From contig JADZAS010000013.1 of assembly GCA_020852515.1 (NCBI GenBank), positions 1-64,000 on the forward strand: 64,000 nucleotides of DNA. The letters are read 5' to 3'. The translations under genes were made by a program, and so were the position numbers. Below the pieces are notes generated by a model, which ran no database searches, had not been told where the DNA came from, and worked only from the letters and a program-made list of their open reading frames with translations. Positions within the stretch are counted from its first letter, which is position 1. Each line of letters begins with the position of its first letter. The stretch is from Phycisphaerales bacterium. Lineage in GTDB: Bacteria > Planctomycetota > Phycisphaerae > Phycisphaerales > UBA5793. Positions 53,620-61,930 of this stretch are shown here, piece after piece.

Positions 53620-54822
53620 TTACGGCTTGTTGTATTCCTGGTTGTTGCGGTGGTTGTCCATGTCCTTGCCCTCCTCGGCCTTGCGGAGAAGGTCGCGGAA
53701 TTCGCCGACTTCCTGCTCGCTCGAGCGGGTGTAAATGGCCTGATAGACCACGTTGGCCGGGAGCGGTTCATTGGCATTGAACTCGCGGTCCGGCGTCTGG
53801 GTCGGGTTGGTCCGCGGATTGGTCTGCCCCGGCGTGGTGGACGGGCGAATGGCAGGAGTCTCAGTTCCCGGCACATCGCCTGCGTACATCGTCACGCGAT
53901 GCTGATCGTCCGAGATGATCTCCACCACGACCCGGACGTTTTCGCCGAATGGGCTAGTGTTGCCGTAAAGTTCGCGGCTGCGCGTGGTAGCAGGCTCGCG
54001 CTCGAAGCCGCCGGAATTGTCCTCATTGAGACCCCGATCCTTGTCGATGCCCGGCGTGTCGTCTTCGTTGAGGTCGCGCTCGCGATTGCCCGGCGTAATG
54101 CGCGTGGGCGTCCGATCGAGCATCGTGGGCTGGTGATCCTCGAAGACGATCTTGCGAGCGGCCACGTCGTAGCGACCCGTGCGGTAATGAATCTCACCAT
54201 CGCGGTCACTCATGAAAACCGCCGTATAGGCGTCGTGCTGAGGATCAAACGCAAAGAACGAGAGGGACTGAATGGAGCGTTCATTGCCGACAATGCGGTT
54301 CGGATTCGGCTGCGGATCCGTCTGCGGAGTCCGGTCCGGATTCGTACCCGGAGTCGTGTCGCCGGGGGTCGTGCTCGGCCTGTTCGGATCCGTCGCAGGG
54401 GCGTGGTCGGCGATGAGGTAGGTCTGTTCGCCGAGGATCTGGTCGTTGAGGATCATGCGCGCCTCGGCCATGCCTCGGAACTTGCGCGGAGAGTCGTCGA
54501 TCATGCCGTCGCCGGGCCGACGATTGGGATCCTGGGCATTGGGCCCGCCCGTGTTCTCGCGCCGGAACGAGTCGTTCTGCCCGTTCCGGTCCAGCGCGTT
54601 CTTGATCCTGTCCCAGTAGAGCGGGTTGACGCGCGCCTCGACTTTCCAGACTCCTTCCATGCGATGAAGGATCGACGGCGCAGCGTCGTCGCGGTTCACC
54701 GGCTGACGGTTCACCGTCGTCGGCTGCCGATTCGCCGGATCCTGCGCCACGTTGGCGCCGCCGAGCGGGGCGAGCGATGCGAGCATCGCGGCACTGCACA
54801 AAAAGCACACGTGAGATTTCAT
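53620..54822 (-). CDS. Exported protein with a split DUF1579-like domain
   Basis: A 400-residue exported protein. Signal peptide residues 1-26 (FLCSAAMLASLAPLGGANVAQ). MEGVWKVEARVNP and FRGMAEARMILNDQILGEQTY resemble the DUF1579 domain of secreted proteins, as do SLSFFAFDPQHDAYTAVFMSD and the later RVVVEIISDDQHRVTMYAG. Long Asn/Pro/Thr/Arg linkers interrupt it. The C-terminal helix (EQEVGEFRDLLRKAEEGKD) is charged. AAAGGTG precedes ATG 54822, and a direct-repeat box with -10 lies 50 bases upstream. A terminator follows. Confidence 0.75.
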   Translation of the reverse strand: MKSHVCFLCSAAMLASLAPLGGANVAQDPANRQPTTVNRQPVNRDDAAPSILHRMEGVWKVEARVNPLYWDRIKNALDRNGQNDSFRRENTGGPNAQDPNRRPGDGMIDDSPRKFRGMAEARMILNDQILGEQTYLIADHAPATDPNRPSTTPGDTTPGTNPDRTPQTDPQPNPNRIVGNERSIQSLSFFAFDPQHDAYTAVFMSDRDGEIHYRTGRYDVAARKIVFEDHQPTMLDRTPTRITPGNRERDLNEDDTPGIDKDRGLNEDNSGGFEREPATTRSRELYGNTSPFGENVRVVVEIISDDQHRVTMYAGDVPGTETPAIRPSTTPGQTNPRTNPTQTPDREFNANEPLPANVVYQAIYTRSSEQEVGEFRDLLRKAEEGKDMDNHRNNQEYNKP

Positions 54823-54871
54823 GGAAACACACCTTTCGTGTATCGAATGCAATGGTCAAAGCAACATCCAC

Positions 54872-54914
54872 ATGCTACCGCAGCACGATGAGACTGCCCT
54901 GAATCCTGCCTGAA
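54872..54914 (-). promoter_or_regulatory. Triple 11-bp repeat box and -10, upstream of the DUF1579-like gene
   Basis: On the minus strand, repeats begin TTCA (54914), TTCA (54903) and CTCA (54892). Four bases later is TAGCAT (54877 to 54872). The transcript would start about 43 bases before the start codon. Confidence 0.7.
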
Positions 54915-55314
54915 GTCGTGTTAATAGAACTTGGCGTCGCAACTCGCACCGATGAACGGGCGGCACAGGGTTCACTTTGGCCTGATGTGCCCCCGCCTTC
55001 TCGGCCGGAGACCCGATCATCAAGGATTCACCTCGGCGCGAGTCGGCGCACTCAGCATTGAGGCGAGTAGCCCACAAGGAATATCCTGCACGGCGTTAAG
55101 GGAGCATCGCGGCGCTCCATGGAATCCAGAGCGTCTGGCGATGGTGCATGCGCAGCATCTCGAGGCGCATATCCATGGACGTGTGCGCAGACGCCGGAGC
55201 GAATGGCGGCTGCTGTCTGGCCTCCTGTTCGCGGCCGCCTGACGACTCGCGGCGGCTCTCGCGCGACCCGTGCCGATGGTGCTCGTGGCCGCGGGATCCT
55301 GGCGTCGGCTCGCG
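54915..55314. other. Non-coding stretch
   Basis: 400 bases between a minus-strand gene's promoter and the stop of the tandem DUF892 gene. I see no ORF with a ribosome site, no terminator with a T-run and no repeat. It may hold a decayed gene. Confidence 0.5.
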
Positions 55315-56310
55315 TCAGTCCGCGGTTCGTTGACTTGTGCTTCGCCTTCCGGACCATGACATCGCTTGCGCTGTGTTCATCGTTTCGAGTGTGACTTCGA
55401 CCGCGTCGTCGAATGTTCCGCCCAGACGCGCCGCCAGCGCTCGCTTGTCCCCCAGCACCTGCCGGCAGATCTGCTCACTGCGCCCATCGCCGGCGCGCCG
55501 CGCAAAGCGAAGCAGCAGTTCGTATCCCCCGATCTGCAGATGGAGAAACGCGAAAGCGAACGCGGCCATCTTGGCGGGTCGGTCCGTCTGCACCTGGAAG
55601 AACACGCCCCAGTTGAATCCACCGAAGGCCATCGCGGCGTCGAGCACGTTCGAAGCGTCCGACCCCGCGTGTTCGCGCGCTTCGCTGAGCATGTTGCGGC
55701 AAGCCTGGTCGAAATTGGCGCCCTGGGGCGACATGTGCCGGGCCCGCTCGAGCAGTTTGTTGGCCTGCATCTCCAGTGCGTGGGCCTCCTTGAGGTGCTT
55801 GCGCAACTGATCGCCGAATTCATCGGGCGCCGTATCGCCATGCGAGGCCTGCTCGGCCCGATCAAAGCACGCTTCGAGGCGCTCCATCATCGTGTGCTCC
55901 TGCGCGGCGATCTCGTGCGCTACGTGCTCAACCTGCGCGTCTTCAGCTTGCGCGGCCAGTCGCTTGAGCATCTCGTAACCCGCCCACTCCATCGCCTCGT
56001 ACGAATAGGAGTGGGCGACAAGGCGGCCGGGCGTCTCGGGCAGCGCGCGCGCAAAGAGCAGAAACGATTTGCCGCCCGTGCGCATGATGGCGTCCTTCAG
56101 CGCCGAGGGCTCGCCACCGCGCGCTTCGAGCAGTTCGTGCACGAGCGCCGCCTGCTGGCGCGTCTCGGCGTAATGGAGTCGAAACTGTTCCGCAATGAAA
56201 TCATCACCCGCCATTTCGGGCGCCGAAACCAGTTGCGCCAGCGCCTGCAGTTCGACCGAGTACATGTCGCTGAGGAAGTGGACAAGCTCTTCGGCTGGAG
56301 TGCGTGTCAT
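55315..56310 (-). CDS. Double DUF892 ferritin-like protein
   Basis: A 331-residue protein made of two four-helix DUF892-type halves. The first half begins MTRTPAEELVHFLSDMYSVELQALAQLV, the second near residue 165 with EFGDQLRKHLKEAHALEMQANKLLERA. Each has Glu/His-rich metal-type helices (YAETRQQAALVHELLEARGG; AQEHTMMERLEACFDR). GGAGG precedes ATG 56310. A direct-repeat box is 33 bases upstream. Tandem fusion of this fold is uncommon. Confidence 0.85.
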   Translation of the reverse strand: MTRTPAEELVHFLSDMYSVELQALAQLVSAPEMAGDDFIAEQFRLHYAETRQQAALVHELLEARGGEPSALKDAIMRTGGKSFLLFARALPETPGRLVAHSYSYEAMEWAGYEMLKRLAAQAEDAQVEHVAHEIAAQEHTMMERLEACFDRAEQASHGDTAPDEFGDQLRKHLKEAHALEMQANKLLERARHMSPQGANFDQACRNMLSEAREHAGSDASNVLDAAMAFGGFNWGVFFQVQTDRPAKMAAFAFAFLHLQIGGYELLLRFARRAGDGRSEQICRQVLGDKRALAARLGGTFDDAVEVTLETMNTAQAMSWSGRRSTSQRTAD

Positions 56311-56342
56311 GGCAATCCTCCGCGGATGTGTCTTGTGCCATG

Positions 56343-56385
56343 AGACTAATCGGCGCCGATTAATCGCGCGTTAACAGCCTGTGAA
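56343..56385 (-). promoter_or_regulatory. Triple 11-bp repeat box and -10, upstream of tandem DUF892 gene
   Basis: On the minus strand, repeats begin TTCA (56385), TTAA (56374) and TTAA (56363). Four bases after the third is TAGTCT (56348 to 56343). A 16-base perfect palindrome (arm TAATCGGC, 56347-56362) overlaps the third repeat and the -10. Confidence 0.7.
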
Positions 56386-56392
56386 AAGCTGC

Positions 56393-57160
56393 TCAGCGGC
56401 CATCGTGCGTCACGGCCTGCGCGGATGCAGCCGGCGACCGCGGCGCCGAAGGGGCAGAGCCATCGCGTTGTACGCCCGCCTCATCGAGCACGCCAAAGCG
56501 ATACCCCGCACCGATGACGGTGTGAATCAGCGGCGTGTCGAACTGCCGATCGGCCTTGCGCCGCAGGTTGGAAATGACCACGTCAATCACGTTGCTCGAC
56601 GGCTCGTATTGGGCGTCCCAGACGCGCTCGGAGATCGCGTGCCGCGTCAGGACGCGGTTGGGATTGCGGATGAGGAACTCGAGCAGGGCAAACTCGCGGG
56701 CGGACAGCCTGATGTGCTCGCCGGCGCGGACGGCGCTGCGCTTATCGAGGTTCAGTTCGAGATCGTGGTACTTGAGAACGCGTGACTCGGTGGCCTGCCC
56801 CCGGCGCAGCAGAGCGCGGACCCGGGCGATGAGCTCGTCAAACTCAAAGGGCTTGGTGAGGTAGTCATCCGCCCCGGCGTCGAGCCCCAGCACCTTTTCG
56901 TTGGTGTCGGCAAGTGCGGTAAGCATCAGGATCGGCGTCCGCACCTCGCGCCGGCGCAGGCTGCGGCAGACCTCCACGCCATCGCGGTCGGGCAGCATGC
57001 GGTCGAGCACGATGATGTCGAATTCGTCCGAGGCCGCTCGACGCTCGCCGGCGGCGGCGCAATCGCAGGTTTCCGACACGTAGCCGTGCTCGACCAGACC
57101 TCGGCGGATGCCTTCGGCCATTCGCGGATTGTCTTCAATCACCAGCACACGCACCGGCAT
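56393..57160 (-). CDS. OmpR-family response regulator without a neighbouring kinase
   Basis: A 255-residue regulator with a full receiver (VIEDNPRM, Asp in DIIVLDRMLPDRDG, DDYLTKPFEF) and winged-helix domain (recognition helix SSNVIDVVISNLRRKAD, wing IHTVIGAGYRFG). It is strongly similar to the regulator at 49007 over its full length, including the recognition helix, so both probably read the same DNA sites. The C-terminus has an extra 25 Ala/Ser/Pro residues. GGGAGAGA precedes ATG 57160. No kinase gene adjoins it; the kinase at 47504 may serve both. Confidence 0.95.
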   Translation of the reverse strand: MPVRVLVIEDNPRMAEGIRRGLVEHGYVSETCDCAAAGERRAASDEFDIIVLDRMLPDRDGVEVCRSLRRREVRTPILMLTALADTNEKVLGLDAGADDYLTKPFEFDELIARVRALLRRGQATESRVLKYHDLELNLDKRSAVRAGEHIRLSAREFALLEFLIRNPNRVLTRHAISERVWDAQYEPSSNVIDVVISNLRRKADRQFDTPLIHTVIGAGYRFGVLDEAGVQRDGSAPSAPRSPAASAQAVTHDGR

Positions 57161-57279
57161 TCTCTCCCACTGCCCGAAGAGGACGGCGCTGTCCCGCTTC
57201 GGGCATGATACCCGCTTCTACTGAAGGAAAGGCGCGCCGCCGCGATTGGCGCGTGCGGAGGCGGCTGGATGAGCGCATT

Positions 57280-57322
57280 TTAACCAGGAACTCAGAAAAG
57301 TTTCACGCCGCGTAAGTACCGT
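57280..57322 (+). promoter_or_regulatory. Triple 11-bp repeat box and -10, upstream of PRC-barrel gene
   Basis: Repeats begin TTAA (57280), CTCA (57291) and TTCA (57302). Four bases after the third is TACCGT (57317-57322). It lies between the orphan regulator and the PRC-barrel gene and points to the latter, 78 bases ahead. Confidence 0.65.
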
Positions 57323-57400
57323 CACAATGGAGCGGCATCACGTTCATGCATTGATCCACGGGCCATTCTGTGGCCCCGACACCGAAAAGGGAGAAAACCG

Positions 57401-58717
57401 ATGAGACCCATTCTTCTTACAGCCATGATCGGAACGCTGGCTTGCGCCGGAACTGTGACGGCACAATCGCCCGAGCGAGACCAGCCAAACAGGAACCAGC
57501 CGCGCGAGCGGACCCAGGACGAAAGACAGGATCAGAATCGCGATCAGTACGCGCGAAATCAAAGTCTCAAAGAGAGCTTCACGACCTGCGACACGCTGCT
57601 TGATGCGTCGATCAAGAGTGAGCGGGACACCGAGCACGAGGCCGAGGTGGACGAACTGATCATGGATACCCGCAACGGCCGTATCCTGTACGCCATCGTG
57701 GATACCAACGAGATTCTCGGCAGCGAGGACAAGATCGTGGCGCTGCCCTACGGCGCGCTGGCGTGGGACGCGGCAACGAAGACTTATCGCATCAACGCCA
57801 GCACCGCCCAACTTGCGGCTCTGCCCAACTTCGACGAGGACAACTGGAAGAACCTCCAGAGCGACTCGTGGTGGAGTTCGCTTCGTGGCGCCTTCGGCGA
57901 TCGCAGCGAATTCCGGGACGCCCGGGACCAGAAGGGCGATGAGTACACCATGTTCTTCCATGATGGACGCGCCGAGACCATGAAGGGGCACGTGGTGTCC
58001 GTCGATCGCCAGATGCCCTCGACCCGCGATTCGAAATACTGCGCCGTGGTGCTTAGTTCGCCCGAGGATAATCAGCGCCACGTCGTGCTGTTGGCGCCGG
58101 TCGAATACCTCGACCAGCAGTCGGTCGCCTTGCCCAAGGAAGGCAGCGAGATCAACGTCACGACCATCAAGGGCTACAACGCCAAAGGCGAGCCGATCCG
58201 CGTGGCGCAGCGCGTCACCATCGACGGCAAGACCGTCGAGTTGCGCGATGACAAGGGCGTTCCCAAGTGGAAGGCAGTCAACGACCGCGGCCCGTTTTAC
58301 CTCGAGCGTGTGAGCGCCCTGACGGACGGCTCGCTCATGATCGAGGGCGAAGAGTTCGGCGACGTGAACCAGGTCATCTTCGAGCCGCAGAGCGGTCAAC
58401 TGGCGTTCTACATCATCTCGGTCGGCGGCGTGCTGGGCATTGATGACACGCTGTACCCCGTGCCGGACGATGCGGTAACCATCGGCCAGGAGGACAACCT
58501 GTACATCGACATGTCCAAGTCGAAGTTCCGCCTCGCGCCCAAGCTCTCGGGCAAGGGAACCGACGACCTCAACGTCGCCGCGTTCGCCTCGAGCGTCTAC
58601 GACTACTACGGCGCGAAACGGCCCGACTTCGACCTGAAGCGCTCCGAGAAGTGGTGCGACGAAGACGAGAAGGCGCGGGACAAGGACGAAGATCACAACG
58701 AACACCCCGATCGCTGA
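57401..58717 (+). CDS. Exported PRC-barrel protein
   Basis: A 438-residue exported protein. Signal peptide residues 1-22 (LACAGTVTAQ). A Gln/Arg/Asn-rich stretch (residues 23-55) precedes a PRC-barrel domain at about 60-125 (LLDASIKSERD, VDELIMDTRNGRILYAIVDT, KIVALPYGAL). Two more degenerate PRC-type units follow, near 190-240 and 320-380 (NQVIFEPQSGQLAFYIISVGG). It ends in an acidic, highly charged tail. GGGAG precedes ATG 57401. Paired with other small stress proteins, it is likely part of the envelope stress response. Confidence 0.85.
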   Translation: MRPILLTAMIGTLACAGTVTAQSPERDQPNRNQPRERTQDERQDQNRDQYARNQSLKESFTTCDTLLDASIKSERDTEHEAEVDELIMDTRNGRILYAIVDTNEILGSEDKIVALPYGALAWDAATKTYRINASTAQLAALPNFDEDNWKNLQSDSWWSSLRGAFGDRSEFRDARDQKGDEYTMFFHDGRAETMKGHVVSVDRQMPSTRDSKYCAVVLSSPEDNQRHVVLLAPVEYLDQQSVALPKEGSEINVTTIKGYNAKGEPIRVAQRVTIDGKTVELRDDKGVPKWKAVNDRGPFYLERVSALTDGSLMIEGEEFGDVNQVIFEPQSGQLAFYIISVGGVLGIDDTLYPVPDDAVTIGQEDNLYIDMSKSKFRLAPKLSGKGTDDLNVAAFASSVYDYYGAKRPDFDLKRSEKWCDEDEKARDKDEDHNEHPDR

Positions 58718-58925
58718 TTGATCACGATTACGCCGCACCGGAGCCTTATCGGTCGCCCCCTCGTCTCGAAAGCTCCGGCGCGGTATTTGAGCGTCTTGCC
58801 GCCTGACCGCGGCAGGACGCCTTCGGATGAAAGAAGTAGGTTTCAGTCGGCGCCACCCCGGCGCTGACTGGCAGTGTGGCGCCTGGATGACAACGAACCT
58901 GCTGGAAGGAGGACGTGAGGACGTC

Positions 58926-59070
58926 ATGAGACGTTGCGCAGTGAACACAATGGCTGGCGCTCATCGCAGCCGCCGCGCACCTCATCCTGCTGGCCGGCTG
59001 CAACACGATCCACGGCGTTGGCGAAGACGTCGAAGCCGCAGGCGACGCCCTGCAGGATGCGGCAGATTGA
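58926..59070 (+). pseudogene. Entericidin-like small lipoprotein, frameshifted
   Basis: Two reading frames joined by one extra base would encode a 47-residue entericidin (EcnA/EcnB) homologue. The 5' part is MRRCAVNT with a good AAGGAGG upstream; the 3' part reads WLALIAAAAHLILLAGCNT, then IHGVGEDVEAAGDALQDAAD and a stop. This matches the entericidin lipobox and GVGEDI core. The length, 145 bases, is 48 codons plus one, and the break falls at the A run 58948-58950. It may be a recent loss or a sequencing error. Confidence 0.7.
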
Positions 59071-59124
59071 ACCCCGCAGTCATCCCAACTGAGCGAAGCG
59101 AGCATGACTTTCACTGCTTGAGGC

Positions 59125-59304
59125 CGTACTGGATGGAGACGGGCGCCTCACCGGCGATGCGCTCGATGCGAGCGCCGGAACATCCGAGGGAGGGTGAGTC
59201 AGCCTGCTGACTTGCCCATGAAATGGGCCGTACGGTGCCGGCCAGTCGGTGCCGCTCCGGCCGATCGAGTCCCGCTCAGTGATCATCCGGGCGGGATTCT
59301 TTTT
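59125..59304 (+). ncRNA. Structured RNA candidate ending in a terminator
   Basis: A non-coding 180-base stretch with nested hairpins: a 7-bp stem with loop ATG (59159-59175), an 11-bp stem with a CCTG loop (59192-59217), then a 6-bp stem GCCCAT with ATGGGC (59214-59228) that competes with the previous one, and a canonical terminator at 59267-59304. It matches no RNA family I can name. It could be a leader, a small RNA or a riboswitch-like attenuator. Confidence 0.4.
59267..59304 (+). terminator. Rho-independent terminator
   Basis: GAGTCCCGC and GCGGGATTC form a 9-bp stem (one G-T pair) around 15 bases, followed by five T. It lies 197 bases after the entericidin remnant. Confidence 0.7.
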
Positions 59305-59377
59305 GCGCAGGAGCGAAGCGACAGGAGCCGGAAGAAATGTGCAATGTTATCCACAATCATGCGGAGATAAGGCGAAT

Positions 59378-59420
59378 TTCATCCGGCGTTTAAGTGGCAT
59401 TCATACGTGCCGGTTACTGT
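59378..59420 (+). promoter_or_regulatory. Triple 11-bp repeat box and -10, upstream of rseP
   Basis: Repeats begin TTCA (59378), TTTA (59389) and TTCA (59400). Four bases after the third is TACTGT (59415-59420). The nearest downstream gene is rseP at 59707. No supported small gene lies between. Confidence 0.55.
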
Positions 59421-59706
59421 CTTGGCGTTGACTCGGGCGAGTCGGCAAACCGGTCCACCACCTCCGCGCGGCGAGTCGTCCTCGCAGCCTCGAACTCGCC
59501 ATTGAGCGGAGCCCATCGCGTTTCGTCGCCTCTAAGGCGGCGAAATGCTTTTTTCTGCTTCCGCGTCACGCCTCGGGCGGCTCCCTTCGCCGCGGCAAAA
59601 GGCCGTGGAGCACGTCCCGGCGAACTGCCGGTCCAGCGCGCGGCCTATCCTTGTCCGACGCCCGGGCTCCTCGACAGGGGCAAAACCGCCGATAATCTCC
59701 AATCAC

Positions 59707-61782
59707 ATGTCCACGTTCTTCGATTTTCTGCTTCTGCTGCTTGGCTTCAGCCTCGTGATCTTTGTGCACGAGCTGGGCCACTTTGCCGTCGCCAAGTGGG
59801 TCGGCATCAAAGTCGAGCAGTTCGCCATCGGCATGGGCCCGGCGGCACTGTCATGGCGCAAGGGCATCGGCTTCCGCTCGGGCAGCACGCAAGGGGCCTA
59901 CGACGCGGCCCTGCGCAAGGGCGTACCCGCGTCGGAGTTGGGAGAGACGGAATACCGCCTGAACTACCTGCCTCTGGGCGGATACGTCAAGATGCTCGGC
60001 CAGGAAGATCTCGACATGGCCGCCATCGTCGATGATCCGCGCTCGTACAGCAGCCGGCCGGTGTGGGCCCGGATGTGCGTGGTCTCGGCGGGCGTGGTGA
60101 TGAACCTCATCTTCGCAATGGTGCTGTTTGTCATCTGCTTCATGTGGGGCATCAAGACACCGCCGCCGATCGTCGGAGGCGTTCAGCCCGAGAGTCTCGC
60201 CGCCGTCACGATGCCGCAGAATGCGCAGGACCACGGCATCGTCACGCCGGGCATCCAGCCGGGGGACCGGGTGGTTTCGATCAACGGCGAGCCGGTCAAA
60301 ACCTGGGAACAGGTGCTCATGTCGGCAGCGCTCGCCAAGCCCGGGCAGTCGTTGCGCGTCGTCGTCGATCGCGGCGGCGTGGAGTTGACCTTCGATCTCA
60401 TGCCCCGCGAAGACCAGCAGACGCAGTTTCTCGCGCTGGGGCTGACGACCACGCAGAGCAACCGGATCATCGACTTCAAGCCCGGCTCGGAGTCGGCAGA
60501 AGTTGTGAGCGCGACCTTCAAGCGTGCCGGCCTCGACGACGTGCGCGTCGAGCCGGGCATGGTGCTGAGCGAAGTGAACGGCAGGCCGGTCGACGCTGTC
60601 TGGCAATTGAGCCAGGCCATCGACGAGTCGAACGGGCAAGACATTGGACTGACGTTTACGAGCACCGGCGGTGACGGCTCGCAGCACGCGTCGCTCCGGC
60701 CCGATCCTGATTTCATGATCGCCCAGGTGCAGCACGATTCGGCGTGGTACGCGCTGCGGCACGTGCTGGGGCTCGTGCCCGCACCGAGCATCATGGCCGC
60801 GGCGCCCGAGCGCGAAGGGAAGGCCGGCCCGCGCGCCGGCGACATCATCAAGCGCATCGGCGACATTCGCTGGCCGCGCGTTGACGAGGTCGGGCAGGTG
60901 CTCGTGCCTCATGCCGTGGCGCCGATGGTGGTGCTGCGCGGCGGCGAAGAAGTCACCTTCGAAGTCAGCGTGCGCCGCAATGGCGCTGTGGGCTTTCAGT
61001 CCAGTGACATGCCCGCCACGTCGCCTCCGATCGTGGCCGACACGCTGAGCACCCTCCCCGCCGGCGAGGGCGAGGCCGTGTCGGCTGCCCCCGCGGCGGC
61101 GCTCAATCTCATGCCCGGCACGCGGCTGGTATCGATCGATGGCGCCACGGTGCCAACCTGGCGCGACCTGTTCATTGCCCTGCGCGCCGCCGTCGATCCG
61201 GATGAGCCGACGACGATTTCGCTCACGTACGAGCTGCCCGTACCCGGCTCGCCGATCGAATCGACGAAGTGGACCATCAGCCCCGAGGCGGCGCGGTCGC
61301 TGTTGGCGCTGCAGTGGCACAGCCAACTCGCGGTGAACGTCTTCGAACCGATGCAGGAAGTGCAGAAGGCCGCCAACCCGATCGAAGCCGTGCAGATGGG
61401 CTTCGATCGAACGTGGAGCATGATCGTCACGACCTACCAGACGCTCGATCGGCTCGTGCGCGGCACGGTGGATGTGAAACAACTCAAAGGCCCGGTGGGG
61501 ATTGCCGAGATCGGCACACAGTTCGCCGGACAGGGTTTACCTTACCTGTTGCTCTTCCTGGGAATCATCAACGTCAATCTCGCGGTGCTCAATTTCCTGC
61601 CCATCCCCATCGTCGACGGCGGGCTGATGGTCTTTCTGATCATCGAGAAGCTGAAAGGCTCGCCCGTCAGCGTGCAGGTGCAGAACGCGGCGACGGTGGT
61701 CGGCCTGCTGCTCATCGGCAGCTTGTTCCTCGTCACGTTCTACAACGACGTGCTGAACCTGATCGGGAACCTGGCAAGCTAA
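59707..61782 (+). CDS. rseP: RIP metalloprotease RseP (site-2 protease)
   Basis: A 691-residue intramembrane zinc protease that cuts anti-sigma factors and signal-peptide remnants. The zinc motif HELGH sits at residues 21-25 in the first helix. LNYLPLGGYVKMLGQE is the conserved loop, and NFLPIPIVDGGLMVF carries the second metal-ligand motif in place of LDGG. Several PDZ-like segments lie between (GIQPGDRVVSINGEPVKTW, RVEPGMVLSEVNGRPV, LMPGTRLVSIDGATV), so it is about 240 residues longer than the E. coli enzyme. ATG 59707 has no strong ribosome site. Confidence 0.93.
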   Translation: MSTFFDFLLLLLGFSLVIFVHELGHFAVAKWVGIKVEQFAIGMGPAALSWRKGIGFRSGSTQGAYDAALRKGVPASELGETEYRLNYLPLGGYVKMLGQEDLDMAAIVDDPRSYSSRPVWARMCVVSAGVVMNLIFAMVLFVICFMWGIKTPPPIVGGVQPESLAAVTMPQNAQDHGIVTPGIQPGDRVVSINGEPVKTWEQVLMSAALAKPGQSLRVVVDRGGVELTFDLMPREDQQTQFLALGLTTTQSNRIIDFKPGSESAEVVSATFKRAGLDDVRVEPGMVLSEVNGRPVDAVWQLSQAIDESNGQDIGLTFTSTGGDGSQHASLRPDPDFMIAQVQHDSAWYALRHVLGLVPAPSIMAAAPEREGKAGPRAGDIIKRIGDIRWPRVDEVGQVLVPHAVAPMVVLRGGEEVTFEVSVRRNGAVGFQSSDMPATSPPIVADTLSTLPAGEGEAVSAAPAAALNLMPGTRLVSIDGATVPTWRDLFIALRAAVDPDEPTTISLTYELPVPGSPIESTKWTISPEAARSLLALQWHSQLAVNVFEPMQEVQKAANPIEAVQMGFDRTWSMIVTTYQTLDRLVRGTVDVKQLKGPVGIAEIGTQFAGQGLPYLLLFLGIINVNLAVLNFLPIPIVDGGLMVFLIIEKLKGSPVSVQVQNAATVVGLLLIGSLFLVTFYNDVLNLIGNLAS

Positions 61783-61869
61783 TTAGAGCAGGCAGCAAGG
61801 CGGCGAGGCATCGAGGGGCACTTGCGGCCCTTGTGTGCCCGAGCGCGGCCCGGCTTATGGTCCAAGCAC

Positions 61870-61899
61870 AGCGCCCCGCGATGGGGGTCGCGGGGCGCT
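61870..61899. terminator. Hairpin between convergent rseP and exported-protein gene
   Basis: A perfect 12-bp stem (AGCGCCCCGCGA) with loop TGGGGG, 87 bases after the rseP stop. There is no T-run on either side, so it may stop both transcripts only in part. Confidence 0.5.
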
Positions 61900-61930
61900 G
61901 GCGTTGAGATTCAGTCAGTCGCGGTCGCGG

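Noticed and set aside
59347-59355. A perfect DnaA box TTATCCACA
   Set aside because: It is a single copy with no cluster, AT-rich unwinding stretch or dnaA/dnaN gene nearby, so it is not evidence of an origin.
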